Assembly: GCF_000004195.4 (NCBI RefSeq)
Contig: NC_030683.2
Span: forward strand, 45,397,358-45,461,357
Source: Xenopus tropicalis
Taxonomy: Eukaryota > Chordata > Amphibia > Anura > Pipidae
Direction: 5' to 3'
DNA length: 64,000 bases
The translations under genes and the position numbers were made by a program. The notes under the pieces were generated by a model, which was given only the letters and a program-made list of their open reading frames with translations, did no database searches and was not told the origin of the DNA. How positions within the stretch are numbered: the first letter of the stretch is position 1; every line of letters begins with the position of its first letter. Of the stretch, positions 45,346 to 57,095 are shown one piece after another.

Positions 45346-46208
45346 ATAGTTTATATAGATAGGTTGATATAAGTTTGTACATGTTTCAACCCAACTAAGC
45401 TTAACTTTGCAACAAATACAGTGATAAAACTTAAACAAGCTGTGATATTACACTAATAGTTCCTTAAGGCTCTTCTTGATTATGTGATTTATTCAAAACT
45501 GTATAAAATGGGTGCCCTAGGCACCCATTTGTGAAACGCAGAAAATGAGGTGCAACTAAAAAAAATGACACACCAAGAAAAAAAAGAAGTGCGTGACTTT
45601 CTTTGTCAAGTTGTGAATTTTTTCGCTTATATATAAGCTATGAGGATAGTTGCTGTTGATTCTGTTCAGCAGGATTCTTTCTGATTAACACTAGGGAATC
45701 TTACTGTGCTGAACTTCCACTCAGTTACAGGTATATGCTACCCACAAATTGTTATTTTTACTCAACAAAGAAATATTCTGTGCTTTTGTAACCAGGTTTC
45801 TTCAAGACATTGTCTATATGACATTGGCTTTCATTTATCAATATTATTTTAACATGGAGTTGCATGCTGTTCTCAAGCATTTGTATTGCTTTTATGCTAG
45901 GTGCATTTCTAAGGCACGAGCTATATAAGAGCTGGTGAATAGGCTTTTGTGTTGGACATTAAAAAAAGGCAATGATCAAATACATTCTGTAAGAACAAAT
46001 ATTTTTACTGTGTTTATCCTGGTTCTTTAATATTTTCATTAAACATGTGCCTTTTGCAAAGTATGTTAATAACATTTTAAGAAAATATAACATATTCCAG
46101 AGAGTTGGAGAGCTAAGCACAGTTCAAATTAGGACAGGAGAAACACTTAAATGTACGTAAAATATGCTCAAAAGATCTTGCAGAATCCATAGTTAGCCTA
46201 ATGTCTAA
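45346..46208. other. No recognisable gene
   Basis: Only short features such as the hairpin GGGTGCCCTAGGCACCC near 45511-45527. Confidence 0.4.
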
Positions 46209-46709
46209 GGGGCTGATTTACTAACCCACGAATCCGACCCGAATTGGAAAAGTTCCGACTTGAAAACGAACATTTTGCGACTTTTTCGTATGTTTTGCGA
46301 TTTTTTCGGATTCTGTACGAATTTTTCGGATCCAATACGATTTTTGCGTAAAAACGCGAGTTTTTCGTATCCATTACGAAAGTTGCGTAAAAAGTTGCGC
46401 ATTTTGCGTAGCGTTAAAACTTACGCGAAAAGTTGCGCATTTTGCGTAGCGTTAAAACTTAACGCTACGAAAAATGCGCAACTTTTCGCGTAAGTTTTAA
46501 CGCTACGCAAAATGCGCAACTTTTTACGCAACTTTCGTAATGGATAGGAAAACTCGCGTTTTTACGCAAAAATCGTATTGGATCCGAAAAATTCGTAAAG
46601 AATCCGAAAAAATCGCAAAACATACGAAAAAATCGCAAAGTACCGATCATTACGAAAAAAACGCAATCGGACTCCATTCGACCCGTTCGTGGGTAAGTAA
46701 ATCAGCCCC
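46209..46709. mobile_element. CpG-rich palindromic MITE family E
   Basis: 501 bp, nearly a perfect palindrome: GGGGCTGATTTACTAACCC to GGGTAAGTAAATCAGCCCC, centre near 46459. Flanks TAA and CTA. ORFs of 65-77 codons on both strands come from the arms and are artefacts. Confidence 0.92.
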
Positions 46710-47166
46710 CTAGTATATATTTTGAACTAAGGGAGAATAAAGGGATATTAATGCTACATATTTTTCCTTGGAGTATAATCACATTTATAGATTGTTTTTA
46801 CTAACTTATTTAAAGGTCTTATGATTTCCATTAAATAGTATATTTTTGTTGTTGTGACTATAAATTGTATCTAACACAGGGTGCCACTGGTAGCCTTTCC
46901 TGTTTTATAAATGGGACACAACATTCTTATGCCTCACATCAACTACAGTATTATCATTATATAATGCAGAGATCTGCAAGTAACTGTCACTTGTACATCA
47001 CTTGCCTTAGGAGCTGCCCAAAGATGGCACATGGGAACATTTCCAAACCTGCAGCTATGTGAGCAGATGTACTTTTTCAAAATATTGTAATGAAAAATAA
47101 TGGAAAAATGAGGTTATCATGTGAAGTGTATTTATGGGCACATACAGTATAAAGAAATATATGGGA
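46710..47166. other. No recognisable gene
   Basis: Nothing supported; short ORF at 46865-47062 has no motif. Confidence 0.4.
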
Positions 47167-47436
47167 TATGGGATCCATTACCTGGAAAGTTGTTATCCAG
47201 AAAACTCCAAATCACAGGATGGTCAACTCCCGTAGACTCAATTTGTTCAAGTGAATTTAAAGTCTACTTGAATACTTTGTACTTAATTCCAACAAATATA
47301 TAATTAATCCTTATTGAAGGCAAAACAACCCTACTGGGTTTATTTGATGTTTAAATAATTTGTAGTAGACTTATGAATAGACCCCTATCCAGAAAACCCC
47401 AGGCCCAGAACATTCTGGATAACAAGTCCCATACCT
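47167..47436. mobile_element. MITE family A
   Basis: GATATGGGATCCATTACCTG to GGATAACAAGTCCCATACCT with the internal TTAATCCTTATTGAAGGCAA block. First few bases are lost. Confidence 0.85.
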
Positions 47437-47775
47437 ATTAGGAATTAGGAAACTTGCAAACTGAAATGAATATATGCCAGATAGCAAGACAGATGCAGTC
47501 CTAAGCATTTTCCAATTTGCTTCCAACAAATTGTTTTTATTAATCAAGTAAATTGGTTAATAATGACTAACTTACAGCACTAACTTTAGCTTTTTAATAA
47601 TCAGCTTACACAATACAGAAGTTTTTTCTCACCAGTACTGGTAGAGGCCAGACCTTATCAAATTCTTGGTAAAATGTCAGCCCAAATGAAAGTCAGTCTT
47701 GTTCAAGGGTGCAGCACAGTTCACACACAGTTCCAAGAATGCTCAGCCAATGCACCCCACAGGGCTGTAGCTGAC
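47437..47775. other. No recognisable gene
   Basis: Nothing supported. Confidence 0.4.
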
Positions 47776-48273
47776 TTAAAGGAGAAGGGAAGGCATTTTG
47801 GCATTTTACTGCCAATAGATTAGCCACATTAGTGCCACCTAGAACGCTATATATATTCTGCAGAATGATTTACCATACCTGAGTACCTAGAAACTCCCTC
47901 CATTTGCTTTAGATAGCAGCTGCCATTTTAGCTTGGTCTCAGTAGCTTCCGTGCTGAAGCTCTAGCCGTTTGTAGCTCAGATTGTAGCTTAGATACACAT
48001 TCTGAGGGGAGGGAATTCTTCTGAATTCATTTGGGGGGGGGGGCAAAAAAAGGGAGAGGGAGAAAGGAGAGAGCTGCACTGATTCATGCCCCAAACCTGA
48101 AGGAGACCTAAAGGAGAGGAAGTCTGATACTGAAGTACATGTTTTCAAAAAAGAAGACCTGTGTTTCTTTTGATAGAGAAGTCAGTGCAGCGTTTCTGTG
48201 AGTGCTTATGGCTGTATTTACATAGACCTATCTGATAAAGCTTGTTTAGTTTTTACCTTTATTTCTCCTTTAA
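47776..48273. mobile_element. T2-type MITE, 498 bp
   Basis: TTAAAGGAGAAGGGAAGGC to CTTTATTTCTCCTTTAA. The body resembles a common Xenopus repeat I recognise. The right TTAA is shared with the next element. Confidence 0.85.
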
Positions 48274-48503
48274 GGTGGCCATCCACGGGTGGATTTCAGC
48301 TGCCGATTCGAGTCCTTCAGACCAATTTGGTAGCTTATATGACGGATATCAGGCCTGAATTTGACACATTTGATTTTATGTTGGATCGGTACGATGGCGC
48401 ATATGTCAGCCCTAGGGCCAAATGATAGAATTAGCCCAATATCGCCCACCTTTAGGTGTGCATATCGGGAGATGATTAATCTTGCCATGCATGGTCACCT
48501 TTA
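48270..48503. mobile_element. MITE family D
   Basis: TTAAGGTGGCCATCCACGGG to GCATGGTCACCTTTA, same ends as 34944-35610. ORFs of 72-75 codons across it are artefacts. Confidence 0.75.
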
Positions 48504-48908
48504 CTATATGTAGTGTGATGAAAAAATATAAATGATTTCTGTGATATGTTACTATTATTCTTTTCAGATGAGTAGGCCTGCATAGAAATACTGATATTTC
48601 TATTTTATCTCTAGTGCGCAGTAGCCTACAGGCTTTAATTTAAAAAAACAATAGGAAATGAGCTTGCACAGGAGGAGTCCAGTGTAGGATGTAAGAGAGG
48701 AAAACCGCATCCAGGACTGAAGAGGGGATCCCATCATGACCTTAAAATAAACAATTCTAACCAAGGACTTTGAAAGTGCCTAGACATGAAATTTTCCATT
48801 GAAGCTAGCAATTTTGACTGAAGGCTCAAGGGATTCTTACTTCATGAAAAGACTGCAGCTCTTCAAGAAACCTCTGTTTCTTCACCACCTAAAGAAGCTA
48901 ACTATTAA
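48504..48908. other. No recognisable gene
   Basis: Nothing supported. Confidence 0.4.
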
Positions 48909-49367
48909 GGGGCTGATTTACTTACCCACGAACGGGTCGAATGGAGTCCGATTGCGTTTTTTTCGTAATGATCGGTACTTTGCGATTTTTTCGTATGTTT
49001 TGCGATTTTTTCGGATTCTTTACGAATTTTTCGGATCCAATACGATTTTTGCGTAAAAACGCGAGTTTTCCTATCCATTACGAAAGTTGCGTAAAAAGTT
49101 GCGCATTTTGCGTAGCGTTAAAACTTACGCGAAAAATGCGCAACTTTTCGCGTAAGTTTTAACGCTACGCAAAATGCGCAACTTTTTACGCAACTTTCGT
49201 AATGGATACGAAAAACTCGCGTTTTTACGCAAAAATCGTATTGGATCCGAAAAATTCGTACAGAATCCGAAAAAATCGCAAAACATACGAAAAAGTCGCA
49301 AAATATTCGTTTTCAAGTCGGAACTTTTCCAATTCGGGTCGGATTCGTGGGTTAGTAAATCAGCCCC
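48909..49367. mobile_element. CpG-rich palindromic MITE family E
   Basis: 459 bp, same family as 46209-46709 and nearly identical when reversed; GGGGCTGATTTACTTACCC to GGGTTAGTAAATCAGCCCC. About 40 bases shorter at the centre. Confidence 0.92.
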
Positions 49368-49564
49368 TATGTGTTATAACTGCTTTATTCACTGTAGTAC
49401 TGTAGCGTTGTGTATTGTTTAGGATTGTTTGTCGGTAGCCATTTTGTTCAGTAAAGTAGTATGTGTGGTATAAGCCATAGTGTGTTTATTTCCTTGACAT
49501 ATTACTGCAATTTCTGAACTTAATAATGCATTAGAACTACATTATCAACTATATCTTTGCAGAC

Positions 49565-49969
49565 TCAAAGGAGAAGAAAAGGCAAAGTCATTTGGGGGCG
49601 CCAAAATGTTAGGCACCCCCAAGTGACTTAAATCGCCTACCTTTTACCCCGGGCTGGTGCCCCTGTTCGGAGAGAACAGCACCAGCCCGGGGTTCCTCCT
49701 TCCGTCTTCACGAGCGCGTGCATGCGCAGCAGAGTGAAAAGCCGAACATTAACAGAAAAGTCGGGTTTTCACTCTACTACGCATGCGCCGACCACTGGCA
49801 TTTGCCGGAAAACGAAGCAGGAAGGAGGAAGCACCACAGGTACCCCGGACTGGTGCGGTTTTCTCCTAACAGGGGCACCAGCCGGGGTAAAAGGTAGGCG
49901 ATTATAGTCACTTGGGGGTGCCTAACATTTTGGCACCCCCAAGTGACTTTGCCTTTCCTTCTCCTTTAG
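49565..49969. mobile_element. T2-like fold-back MITE, GC-rich
   Basis: TCAAAGGAGAAGAAAAGGCA to GCCTTTCCTTCTCCTTTAG; inner arms GTTAGGCACCCCCAAGTGAC and GTCACTTGGGGGTGCCTAAC, and CCCGGGCTGGTGCC / CACCAGCCGGGG. Shares its core with 34685-34947. Confidence 0.85.
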
Positions 49970-50315
49970 CAATAGCAGTATTGGGGAGCTCAACTCTCTG
50001 TTAACTTACCTAAACGGGTATCAGGTGCAAATACTGGAAGAACCTCACCTTGCATGGGGGTCAATATCCAACAGCAAAAAGATCCAGTAGCACACTGAAG
50101 TTGCAAGCCGTGAAAAAAGTGTTTTATTTGCCCAAGTACATACAAAAAACAAGAGCAATGTTTCGGGCCCCTCCGCACCCTTCTCCTTTAAGCACAGCAA
50201 CACTGAACTGCTGTACCTTAGTGCAATTATCTCTCCTATACCCAAGCAGGTCAAATAAATCTTTTGCATCTTAACCCACCCTTCCTTAATGGGTTAAGGG
50301 GGAACTAACTTAAGC
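49970..50315. other. No recognisable gene
   Basis: A 74-codon ORF on either strand (50045-50274) without motif. Nothing supported. Confidence 0.4.
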
Positions 50316-50392
50316 CAAGAACTCTTTTACAAAAAAATTATTTAAACTTCAATTAAAACCAATAGGATTGTTTTGCCTCCAATAAAGAAATT

Positions 50393-51500
50393 GGGCCTGA
50401 TTCACTAAAGGGCGATAAAAATTATCGCACGCTTTTTTGCGTTAAAAAACGCAAAATAATTTGCGCGTGATTCACCATAGTATTATCGCGTGCGAAAAAT
50501 CGTCATTTTCGCATGGGTTATTTCTCGCACTAGTTTTACCGCATGCGTTAATTTCTGCGCTGAAAAGAATACGATCGAATGATTCACTATAACTTTTGCG
50601 CGCTAAATATCGCATTCGGCTATGCAAAAATTAACACCTACTACAGGCAGGCGAAAAATTATAGAAAAGTACAGTAAATGAGTTTTTGCAATAAAATATG
50701 GACTTACGGTGTTATTTATTCAAGTCTGTGTTTCCCCTAGAGTGACGCAACCGCCAGTTTGCAGCGAAATGTTCATTTTTAATACAGTAATTTTCTGCAA
50801 GTATTGGCGTGTATGGCTAACATGGCGTGCGTTCATTTGCGCGACTATTTATATTTGGCTACAAGTGATGAAATGTTTCGCCAGGCATGGATTCGCAGCA
50901 AATTTTTGGACGTGCGTTGAATTTTTTTGCGGCGGATTTTTTCATGCGTTTCGCAAAACAATCCGCCAATGGCAAAACGCATGAAAAAATTCGCCACGCA
51001 AAAATTCACCGCACATACAAAAATTGATACAAGCGTCAAAAAATAATAGTCACAGCAACAATTTTTTTGCCCTCACAACATTTTTGCCGTTTCGTGGATC
51101 TTTCGAAAGATTTGCTAATTTTTCACTAAAGATAACCAGAACACATTTGCTCATCACTAGTGGCTACTATTTATAAGCATCTACTATTTATATGATACCA
51201 TTTATATGTGGCTAATATTTATATAGACCATTTATATGCGGCGACAATTTTTATACACTATTTCTAAGCTACCATTCATATGCGGTGACTATTCGCGGGC
51301 GTAATTTAGCACATGTACCAGCAAATACCGCATTGAAATAGTCTTCGCGAGTTAAATAACGCATGCAATATCGCGCGTAAAAAAGCGCGAGTATGCTTAT
51401 AGTGAATCGTGCGAAAAATCGCCAAAATTAAGACGTGGTAAAAATTTTAGCGCACAATAAAAATAGCGCACGTTTTATCGCCCTTTAGTGAATTAGGCCC
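50393..51500. mobile_element. Palindromic MITE family G (GATTCACTAAAG ends), 1108 bp
   Basis: GGGCCTGATTCACTAAAGGG to CCCTTTAGTGAATTAGGCCC with ATT on both sides (50390-50392, 51501-51503). CGCGT- and GCG-rich arms. Itself interrupted at 50863-51159. Confidence 0.88.
50863..51159. mobile_element. hAT-like MITE family C, inside family G
   Basis: AAGTGATGAAATGTTTCGCC to TTGCTCATCACTA; flanks TTGGCTAC (50855-50862) and GTGGCTAC (51160-51167) are an 8-bp duplication with one change. An inner palindrome GTTTTGCG-type centre lies near 50960. Confidence 0.88.
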
Positions 51501-51656
51501 ATTGTATCTTATGTACACGTCACTGTTTTATTATTATGAAGAAAAGGGGAATCATTTTTAAAAATTTGAATTGTTTGATTAAAATGGAGTCTATGGGAGA
51601 TGGCCTTTTTGTAGCTTTCTGGATTATGGGTTTCCGGATAACAGATCCCATACCTG

Positions 51657-52128
51657 TATTAGCTTTAATTTAATTTAATACTGCCACCCAGGTCTGAATG
51701 TTTGTTGCTTTTACTTAGTAAAGTGGCCGCAGCATAGTGTGTCCCAGGAAGGTGTTACATAACAAAGTGATGTACAGTGCTCTATTGGGCTTCTCCAGTT
51801 TAACTAAATCTGATATTTATTTCATAATAAAATTAAATGGCTAGTGCAATTTATTAAATTTTGATACTGAAATATATATTGTTCATAATCATTTTAACAA
51901 TCATTATCCACTGCTCTTAAATCCTTGAAATGCAGAAACAGATCAAGTATAATTATTATATTACTTTCCTACTGAATGCAAACTGATATGTACAATTCCC
52001 TTTCAGTCTCTCTCTCTGACCAGATATCTATGCTTCCCAAAGGAAATGCTGTTTCATTTCCAGTGATTATCAAAACAGAACAATGTTTCCATCTCTAAAA
52101 TGTTAAATCTTATTTGCTTCTATTTTAG
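51657..52128. other. No recognisable gene
   Basis: Nothing supported. Confidence 0.4.
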
Positions 52129-52212
52129 ACTTATTTGGGACTGAAAAGGAAAGATGAGCAGCCAAATACGTGTCAGCTTCATACCAAGCAATATCTCTCC
52201 CTCCTCAGCTAA
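52129..52212 (+). CDS. Candidate terminal exon (very weak)
   Basis: TTGCTTCTATTTTAG ends at 52128; one frame then reads TYLGLKRKDEQPNTCQLHTK and seven more codons to TAA at 52212. AATAAA follows at 52371-52376. Phase 0 at its start would fit the phase-0 end of the candidate at 24819-25023, 27 kb upstream, but that link is speculation. Confidence 0.18.
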   Translation, partial: TYLGLKRKDEQPNTCQLHTKQYLSLLS

Positions 52213-53644
52213 ATGTAAAATACAGTTTAGACCCAAAGTGTATTTCTGGAGAAACCCTAACCACAGCTTTTTTATTGACTTCATACCAGTGCTTGTGTGG
52301 CTGGCTTCTTGCAGAGGCTCAGTACTGAAGTCTTTATTCTAGTTACCAGAACTGGTGTTACACTTATGTGAATAAATATGCTCTTCTATATCCTTTTCTC
52401 TATTGTACCTTTTGAAAGTAGCCATTTGGCATTGGTTTTATATATAATATATTATTACACAGTCAGGCACTTTTTATATCTTTATAAAGCAACACTGTAA
52501 TCACTCAGGAGGAAAGAGTCTGAAATATTTGATATAAGTGTGACTCCTTATTTGCTAGTGAGTACCCAAGCATCAGGAAAGTGTACAAGAGTGTGGGAGC
52601 AATCTTTAATTTCATGATCCCCCTTGCTGATGGTGGACTTCAACTTTTTTTATTACACATTATTGGTATTATTGCAACATGAGTTTGATCATTGTGTGCA
52701 CTTTTTTATTATTTAGTGTTAGGGTAGTTCTGTAGAGCTCACTTTAGTTGGGGAGAGTTAGGAGTTGTAGTAGTAGTTAGTTGTTAGCATACGAATAATA
52801 TGTATGTAATCTGGTTAGGCATAGTTGGCCAACAGTATAAGAATATATGAACATTTTACGCATGTTCCAATGAACCAAAATGTTTTTCTGTATTGCAGCT
52901 CTTCTTGTTTGTCACGGAACATTTCCTTTACATATTGTCACGTCTATCCTACACTCTGTTATTGCATCAGATTTGCCCAAAATAACACACAGAGGACTGC
53001 CTGCAAACTAACACGTCACCAATTTTCCTTCCTTGATGTATGCAAGCCATTGGCAGATCCTTAGGTTGCCACAAATGTTAGCCTACTTATGGGACGCCCA
53101 ATCTGACACAGCCACCACTTTTTTGGTGCAACAGCATTCTTTGTTAACTACCCTAGCTGCATCTCATCTCTAAAGTAAACTATCCAGCTAGACTTTCCAA
53201 GCCAATCTGTCCCCTGGGCCTTGCAGGGATTGCTTACTTCTTGGGTCCAAAAGAGGCATTTTCTATATACCAACTTTGGTTTTTATCTGGCTGGTATTTT
53301 TCCAACCAGGTCAGTAAAAATGCTACTTAGTGATACTGTTATTAATAGGACAAAAAAGATTAAAATATAGGAAGTTTGATATTTTTTTCCAGTAGAGGGG
53401 GCAATTTTATTCTCTTTTATAGGCTCCAGCTCTTTTGGACCTCCCCTTCTGAAAACCTCCATGGGAATCCTAACCAAAGTCAACCGTAGGGGGTTGCACC
53501 CCTCTAACGCTCACACCAGGAAAGAACACTTAACCATAATGTATATATACAATACAAGTTAGAAATAGTGAGGATTATAGAATGCTGCATACCCAGCACT
53601 CTGTGGCCCCTTTATAAATAATTTCTTTAATGTGATATATCATT
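52213..53644. other. No recognisable gene
   Basis: Short motif-free ORFs (79 codons at 52825-53064, plus strand). Nothing supported. Confidence 0.4.
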
Positions 53645-54290
53645 TTAAAGGACATGTAAACCCCACACACAAAAATTTAATCAGCGAACAGCCTCTTTGA
53701 AATCTTTCAATACCTGCCACACTGGTTGTCCAGAGGTTAATAGTAAGACTGCAGCATCCCCTTAATCACTTAGATTTCCTTCTCCTCCTGTAACCCACTC
53801 GGCCCCCTCCCTCAGAAATTTGCTTTGGCTGTTGGCTTGTGGGCATGCTCAGTTGTTCTAAACTCAGATTACTAAACACGTCCCCAGTCTAGCAGCCAGT
53901 GAAGAGATGGCATTGCTGGTTCCCACAGAAACTCAGCTCTAGCTGTCTGCTTCAGTTTTTTTCTCCTGAGCTCAGCTTTACCATTACAGTGCTCAAACAA
54001 AGCAGAACTTTTATCAGAGACAGTTGTGCCTGTGTGAGCCTGTATTCTTGATGAAACGTACGCTGAATTAGGGTCTGTGTGTGTGTATGCTGCTTGCAGA
54101 TTTAAATGTAACTGATTATGTATCAGAGGAAAAATGGCCACTGGGTGAAAGCTGCTATTTGCTTTAGGAAAATGTGATGGTGCTGGCAAGCGGAGGGGAT
54201 ATATGCAGTACAAATGGTGCCATTTGGGTGGGGGAGACTTGCCCAGCTGATATACATTGTAGGCAAATGTAGGCTTTACATGTCCTTTAA
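53645..54290. mobile_element. T2-type MITE, 646 bp
   Basis: TTAAAGGACATGTAAACCCC to GGCTTTACATGTCCTTTAA with TTAA on both sides. The 113-codon minus-strand ORF inside (53872-54213) has no motif. A partial second copy starts near 56752. Confidence 0.9.
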
Positions 54291-54999
54291 CTGAGTAATG
54301 ACTGTTCTGCTAAACTCTCTACATTTACAAATAATTATTGCAGAAAGCCTGCTTGGCATCATTCTGTGGTAGGCCCATTCTATCCTATTTTGGCATGATG
54401 CAAAGCTTGCCTTACTAACAGTGTCAACAAAACGGCATCTCCCTGCTTGCTGTGGTTATGTAATTCCACGACTAATGGAAACAAAATTTATATTATTTAT
54501 ATAGTGTAAGTAAAGTTTATAGCATAATAGAAATAAATTTGGAAATATTTCTTAGGGTGGCAGGTCCCCTTTAACCTCTAGCGATCATAATGATAGAAAT
54601 GCATAATATAGACAGATGTCTAAATCTATCACTTTCATACCTGTCACCCGAAGAACAATATATCATAAGACTTCAGCTCTGAAAGCAGAAGGGCAGCACG
54701 TTGGTGCATTACATCACATTAAACTGCAAAGGTCTGCAAAAGCAATTGAAGCACCTGCAAATCTACTGAGATTTTTCTCACATGTTACACAGTGTATATT
54801 TGCTTTAAATGGAGGAAATAGAAAAATCAGAAGTATGTCACATATTTCCAGGATACATTCTTGATAAACCATATGGAGAGGCAGGACATGATTTTATCTG
54901 GTTTCTTGTAACATTATTGCTCCTCAGATATACAAAAAAACAAAACAAAGAGCAAATGTTAAATGTTTTCTGATATTTTTGCCTTCTGGTCTATTACAG
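54291..54999. other. No recognisable gene
   Basis: Includes an 82-codon plus-strand ORF (54616-54864) without recognised motif. Confidence 0.4.
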
Positions 55000-55077
55000 T
55001 TTATGAATCACATGCACTGAAACGCTGGCATGTTGAGAGTCCCCATGAAATTATGGAAAGTAGAGCATGGAAACTGG
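55000..55077 (+). CDS. Candidate internal exon (weak)
   Basis: TTGCCTTCTGGTCTATTACAG ends at 54999; 78 bases open in one frame read YESHALKRWHVESPHEIMES then RAWKL; GTTAAG follows as a donor. Phase 1 on both sides. Outside any repeat family seen here. Only 25 codons, so the case rests on the splice signals and the protein-like composition. Confidence 0.2.
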
Positions 55078-55147
55078 GTTAAGTGCTTCCACCTTCTGTG
55101 TTTCCCATAGAAATCAAGAAGAATGGTTTGCTTAAAATAAAAGACAT

Positions 55148-55400
55148 TAGGGTTGATTCACTAAAGTTCGATAAAACAAGCGCTATTTATAGCAAACGTT
55201 AAAAATTTTATCGTGTCTTAACGGGCGATTCACTAAAAGGATATTTGCGTTAATTTAGACACGATGCTGTTTGCTATATTTTAGTCACAAATACTATTTT
55301 CTTGCGGTATTTGATGCAACGCGCACTAATTAACGCAGCGCAGTACTTGTCGCGCGTTCTAATTAACGCATGTGCACTACTTAGAGCGCGCACTCCATAT
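55148..55400. mobile_element. MITE family G, left part
   Basis: AGGGTTGATTCACTAAAGTTC, with inner GCGATTCACTAAAAGG and AACGCGCACTAATTAACGC strings as in 57096-57779. The right end is not found. Confidence 0.7.
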
Positions 55401-56099
55401 AAGCCATACATAGCATTACGTTGGTAAAACTACTTTTTTTGAAGGAGGGCCTTGAAGTTAACTTTGTCACCCAAGAAAGGCCAGATAATATTTACAATTC
55501 AACTGAGCTTGATGGATTTTTTGTAGGTAAGGAAAAAAATGTCATTCTAAACAGTTTACTAATATGTGTTTATTACTATTATGACTATTTTTCTTCACTG
55601 TTATTCAGATGCCTTCTGATACTGTAAGAAATTGCATCTTGGGTGCTATTCATTTTGTTATATACATAAGTGTTTGGGTCTCTATACATACAGTATTTAT
55701 GTGGTATACACTGTGTAGAGGGGAGTTCTACTGATTACTATAAACCAGTTGATCAAGTTAAACCCGAAGCCAAACCTCCATATCAATGGGTTTTTCTGTG
55801 CATGGTGGTGGGACTGTACATCTGCGAGAAGCCATAAAACTCAACAGTTACTGAACAATGGGCAAGGTGTGGTTCTTATCAACCCCATCTGATCAGTTGG
55901 TATGTGGGGGCAGTGGCTGAAAGGTGTATAAATGTGGACTGGACAGAGCAACCTGGGGGGAAGAACCTGGGAGGAGCACCTGGGGAGAGCATCAGAAGTG
56001 ACCGGGCAGGATGTGAGACAGACCAGAGGAAGCCATGATCAGCTGGTTAGAGAAAAGGAACCAGACCACCGTGTTCTGTGTTTGTTGGTAACTATGATG
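55401..56099. other. No recognisable gene
   Basis: Nothing supported. Confidence 0.4.
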
Positions 56100-56107
56100 A
56101 TGTAGAC

Positions 56108-56415
56108 CAGTGATCCCCAACCAGTGGCTCAGGGGCAACATGTTGCTCCCCAACCCCTTGGATGTTGCTCCCAGTGGCCTCAAAGTAGGTGCTTATTTTT
56201 GAATTCCTGACTTGGAGGCAAGTTTTGGTTGCATAAAACCCAGATCTACTGCCAAACTGAGTCTCCTGTAGGCTACGAGTCCACATAGGGGCTACCAAAT
56301 AGCCAATCATAGCTCTTATATGGCACCCACTGGAACGTTTTCCATAGTTGTGTTGCTCCCCAACACTTTTTCCATTTGCATGTGGCTCACATATATAAAA
56401 GGTTGGGGATCCCTG
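56108..56415. mobile_element. hAT-like MITE family B, complete
   Basis: CAGTGATCCCCAACC to GGTTGGGGATCCCTG (14 of 15 paired), 308 bp, with a perfect 8-bp duplication ATGTAGAC at 56100-56107 and 56416-56423. This establishes family B as hAT-like. Confidence 0.95.
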
Positions 56416-56751
56416 ATGTAGACTTTGTGATTAATTTGTAACTGTAAATAATGTAAATATATTGTGTTGTGTTAACTAATCCTTCAATTGTAACAATCCA
56501 TTTGCTATTCAGTATATTCATTTTAATATACACTTATTGGTGTGGGTTATTTGTCTGCTTCTCAAAAGAACCTGAACCCTAGTAAGAGGGGTGATTAATA
56601 TTATATATATATTTATATATATATAGTCAAAAATCTTACAATACACTCTTTCAGCAAACAGGATCAACAGTGCAGGGAATAGAAAATCGCAGGAAAAATT
56701 GGTTCCAATCATGATTACATTTACAAATAACTTTGAAAATCAATTAAAATG

Positions 56752-56900
56752 TTTATAGGACATGTAAACCCCCACACAAAAAATGTTTATAGAAAGACAG
56801 CAGCATCCCCTGAATCATCCCCTGAATCATCCCCTGAATAAGCACACAATGTAAGTTTGTTTTTCTTCCACATTATAATGGCTAGCTTGTTCTTTCTAAA
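56752..56900. mobile_element. T2-type MITE, partial
   Basis: TTATAGGACATGTAAACCCC and CACACAAAAAATG match the left end of 53645-54290; the right end is missing. Holds a 12-bp triplication at 56804-56839. Confidence 0.65.
56804..56839. repeat. 12-bp unit, three exact copies
   Basis: CATCCCCTGAAT three times in tandem. Confidence 0.95.
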
Positions 56901-57095
56901 CTCACTGTTGTCCGAATCAGTTGCCTGGTAATTAAGACACTTGTAGCAATTGTTTTAGACTTGACAAATGCTTCCCGTTTGTACCTGCCAAATTGGGCTC
57001 ACCATAATGTAAAGAAGCTAGCTCTATTACACTCATGCACTTATAAATCTTTTGTTTTGATTTTAAAGTAGCATGCTCACTGCTATCTCACTGTA

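Larger units (their letters stand above)
50316..51656. mobile_element. MITE family A, interrupted
   Basis: Left part to 50392 (ACCAATAGGATTGTTTTGCC) and right part from 51501 (CACTGTTTTATTATTATG to CCCATACCTGTA) are one family A copy in the orientation of 62452-62784, split by a 1108-bp element. Confidence 0.85.

Noticed and set aside
46205..46677. ORFs of 65-77 codons rich in Phe, Arg and Lys at 46.2, 48.9, 59.2 and 60.8 kb
   Set aside because: They recur in each palindromic MITE on both strands and reflect the TTTTTCG-rich arms, not genes.
53872..54213. 113-codon minus-strand ORF as a gene
   Set aside because: Lies wholly inside a T2-type MITE and has no recognised motif.
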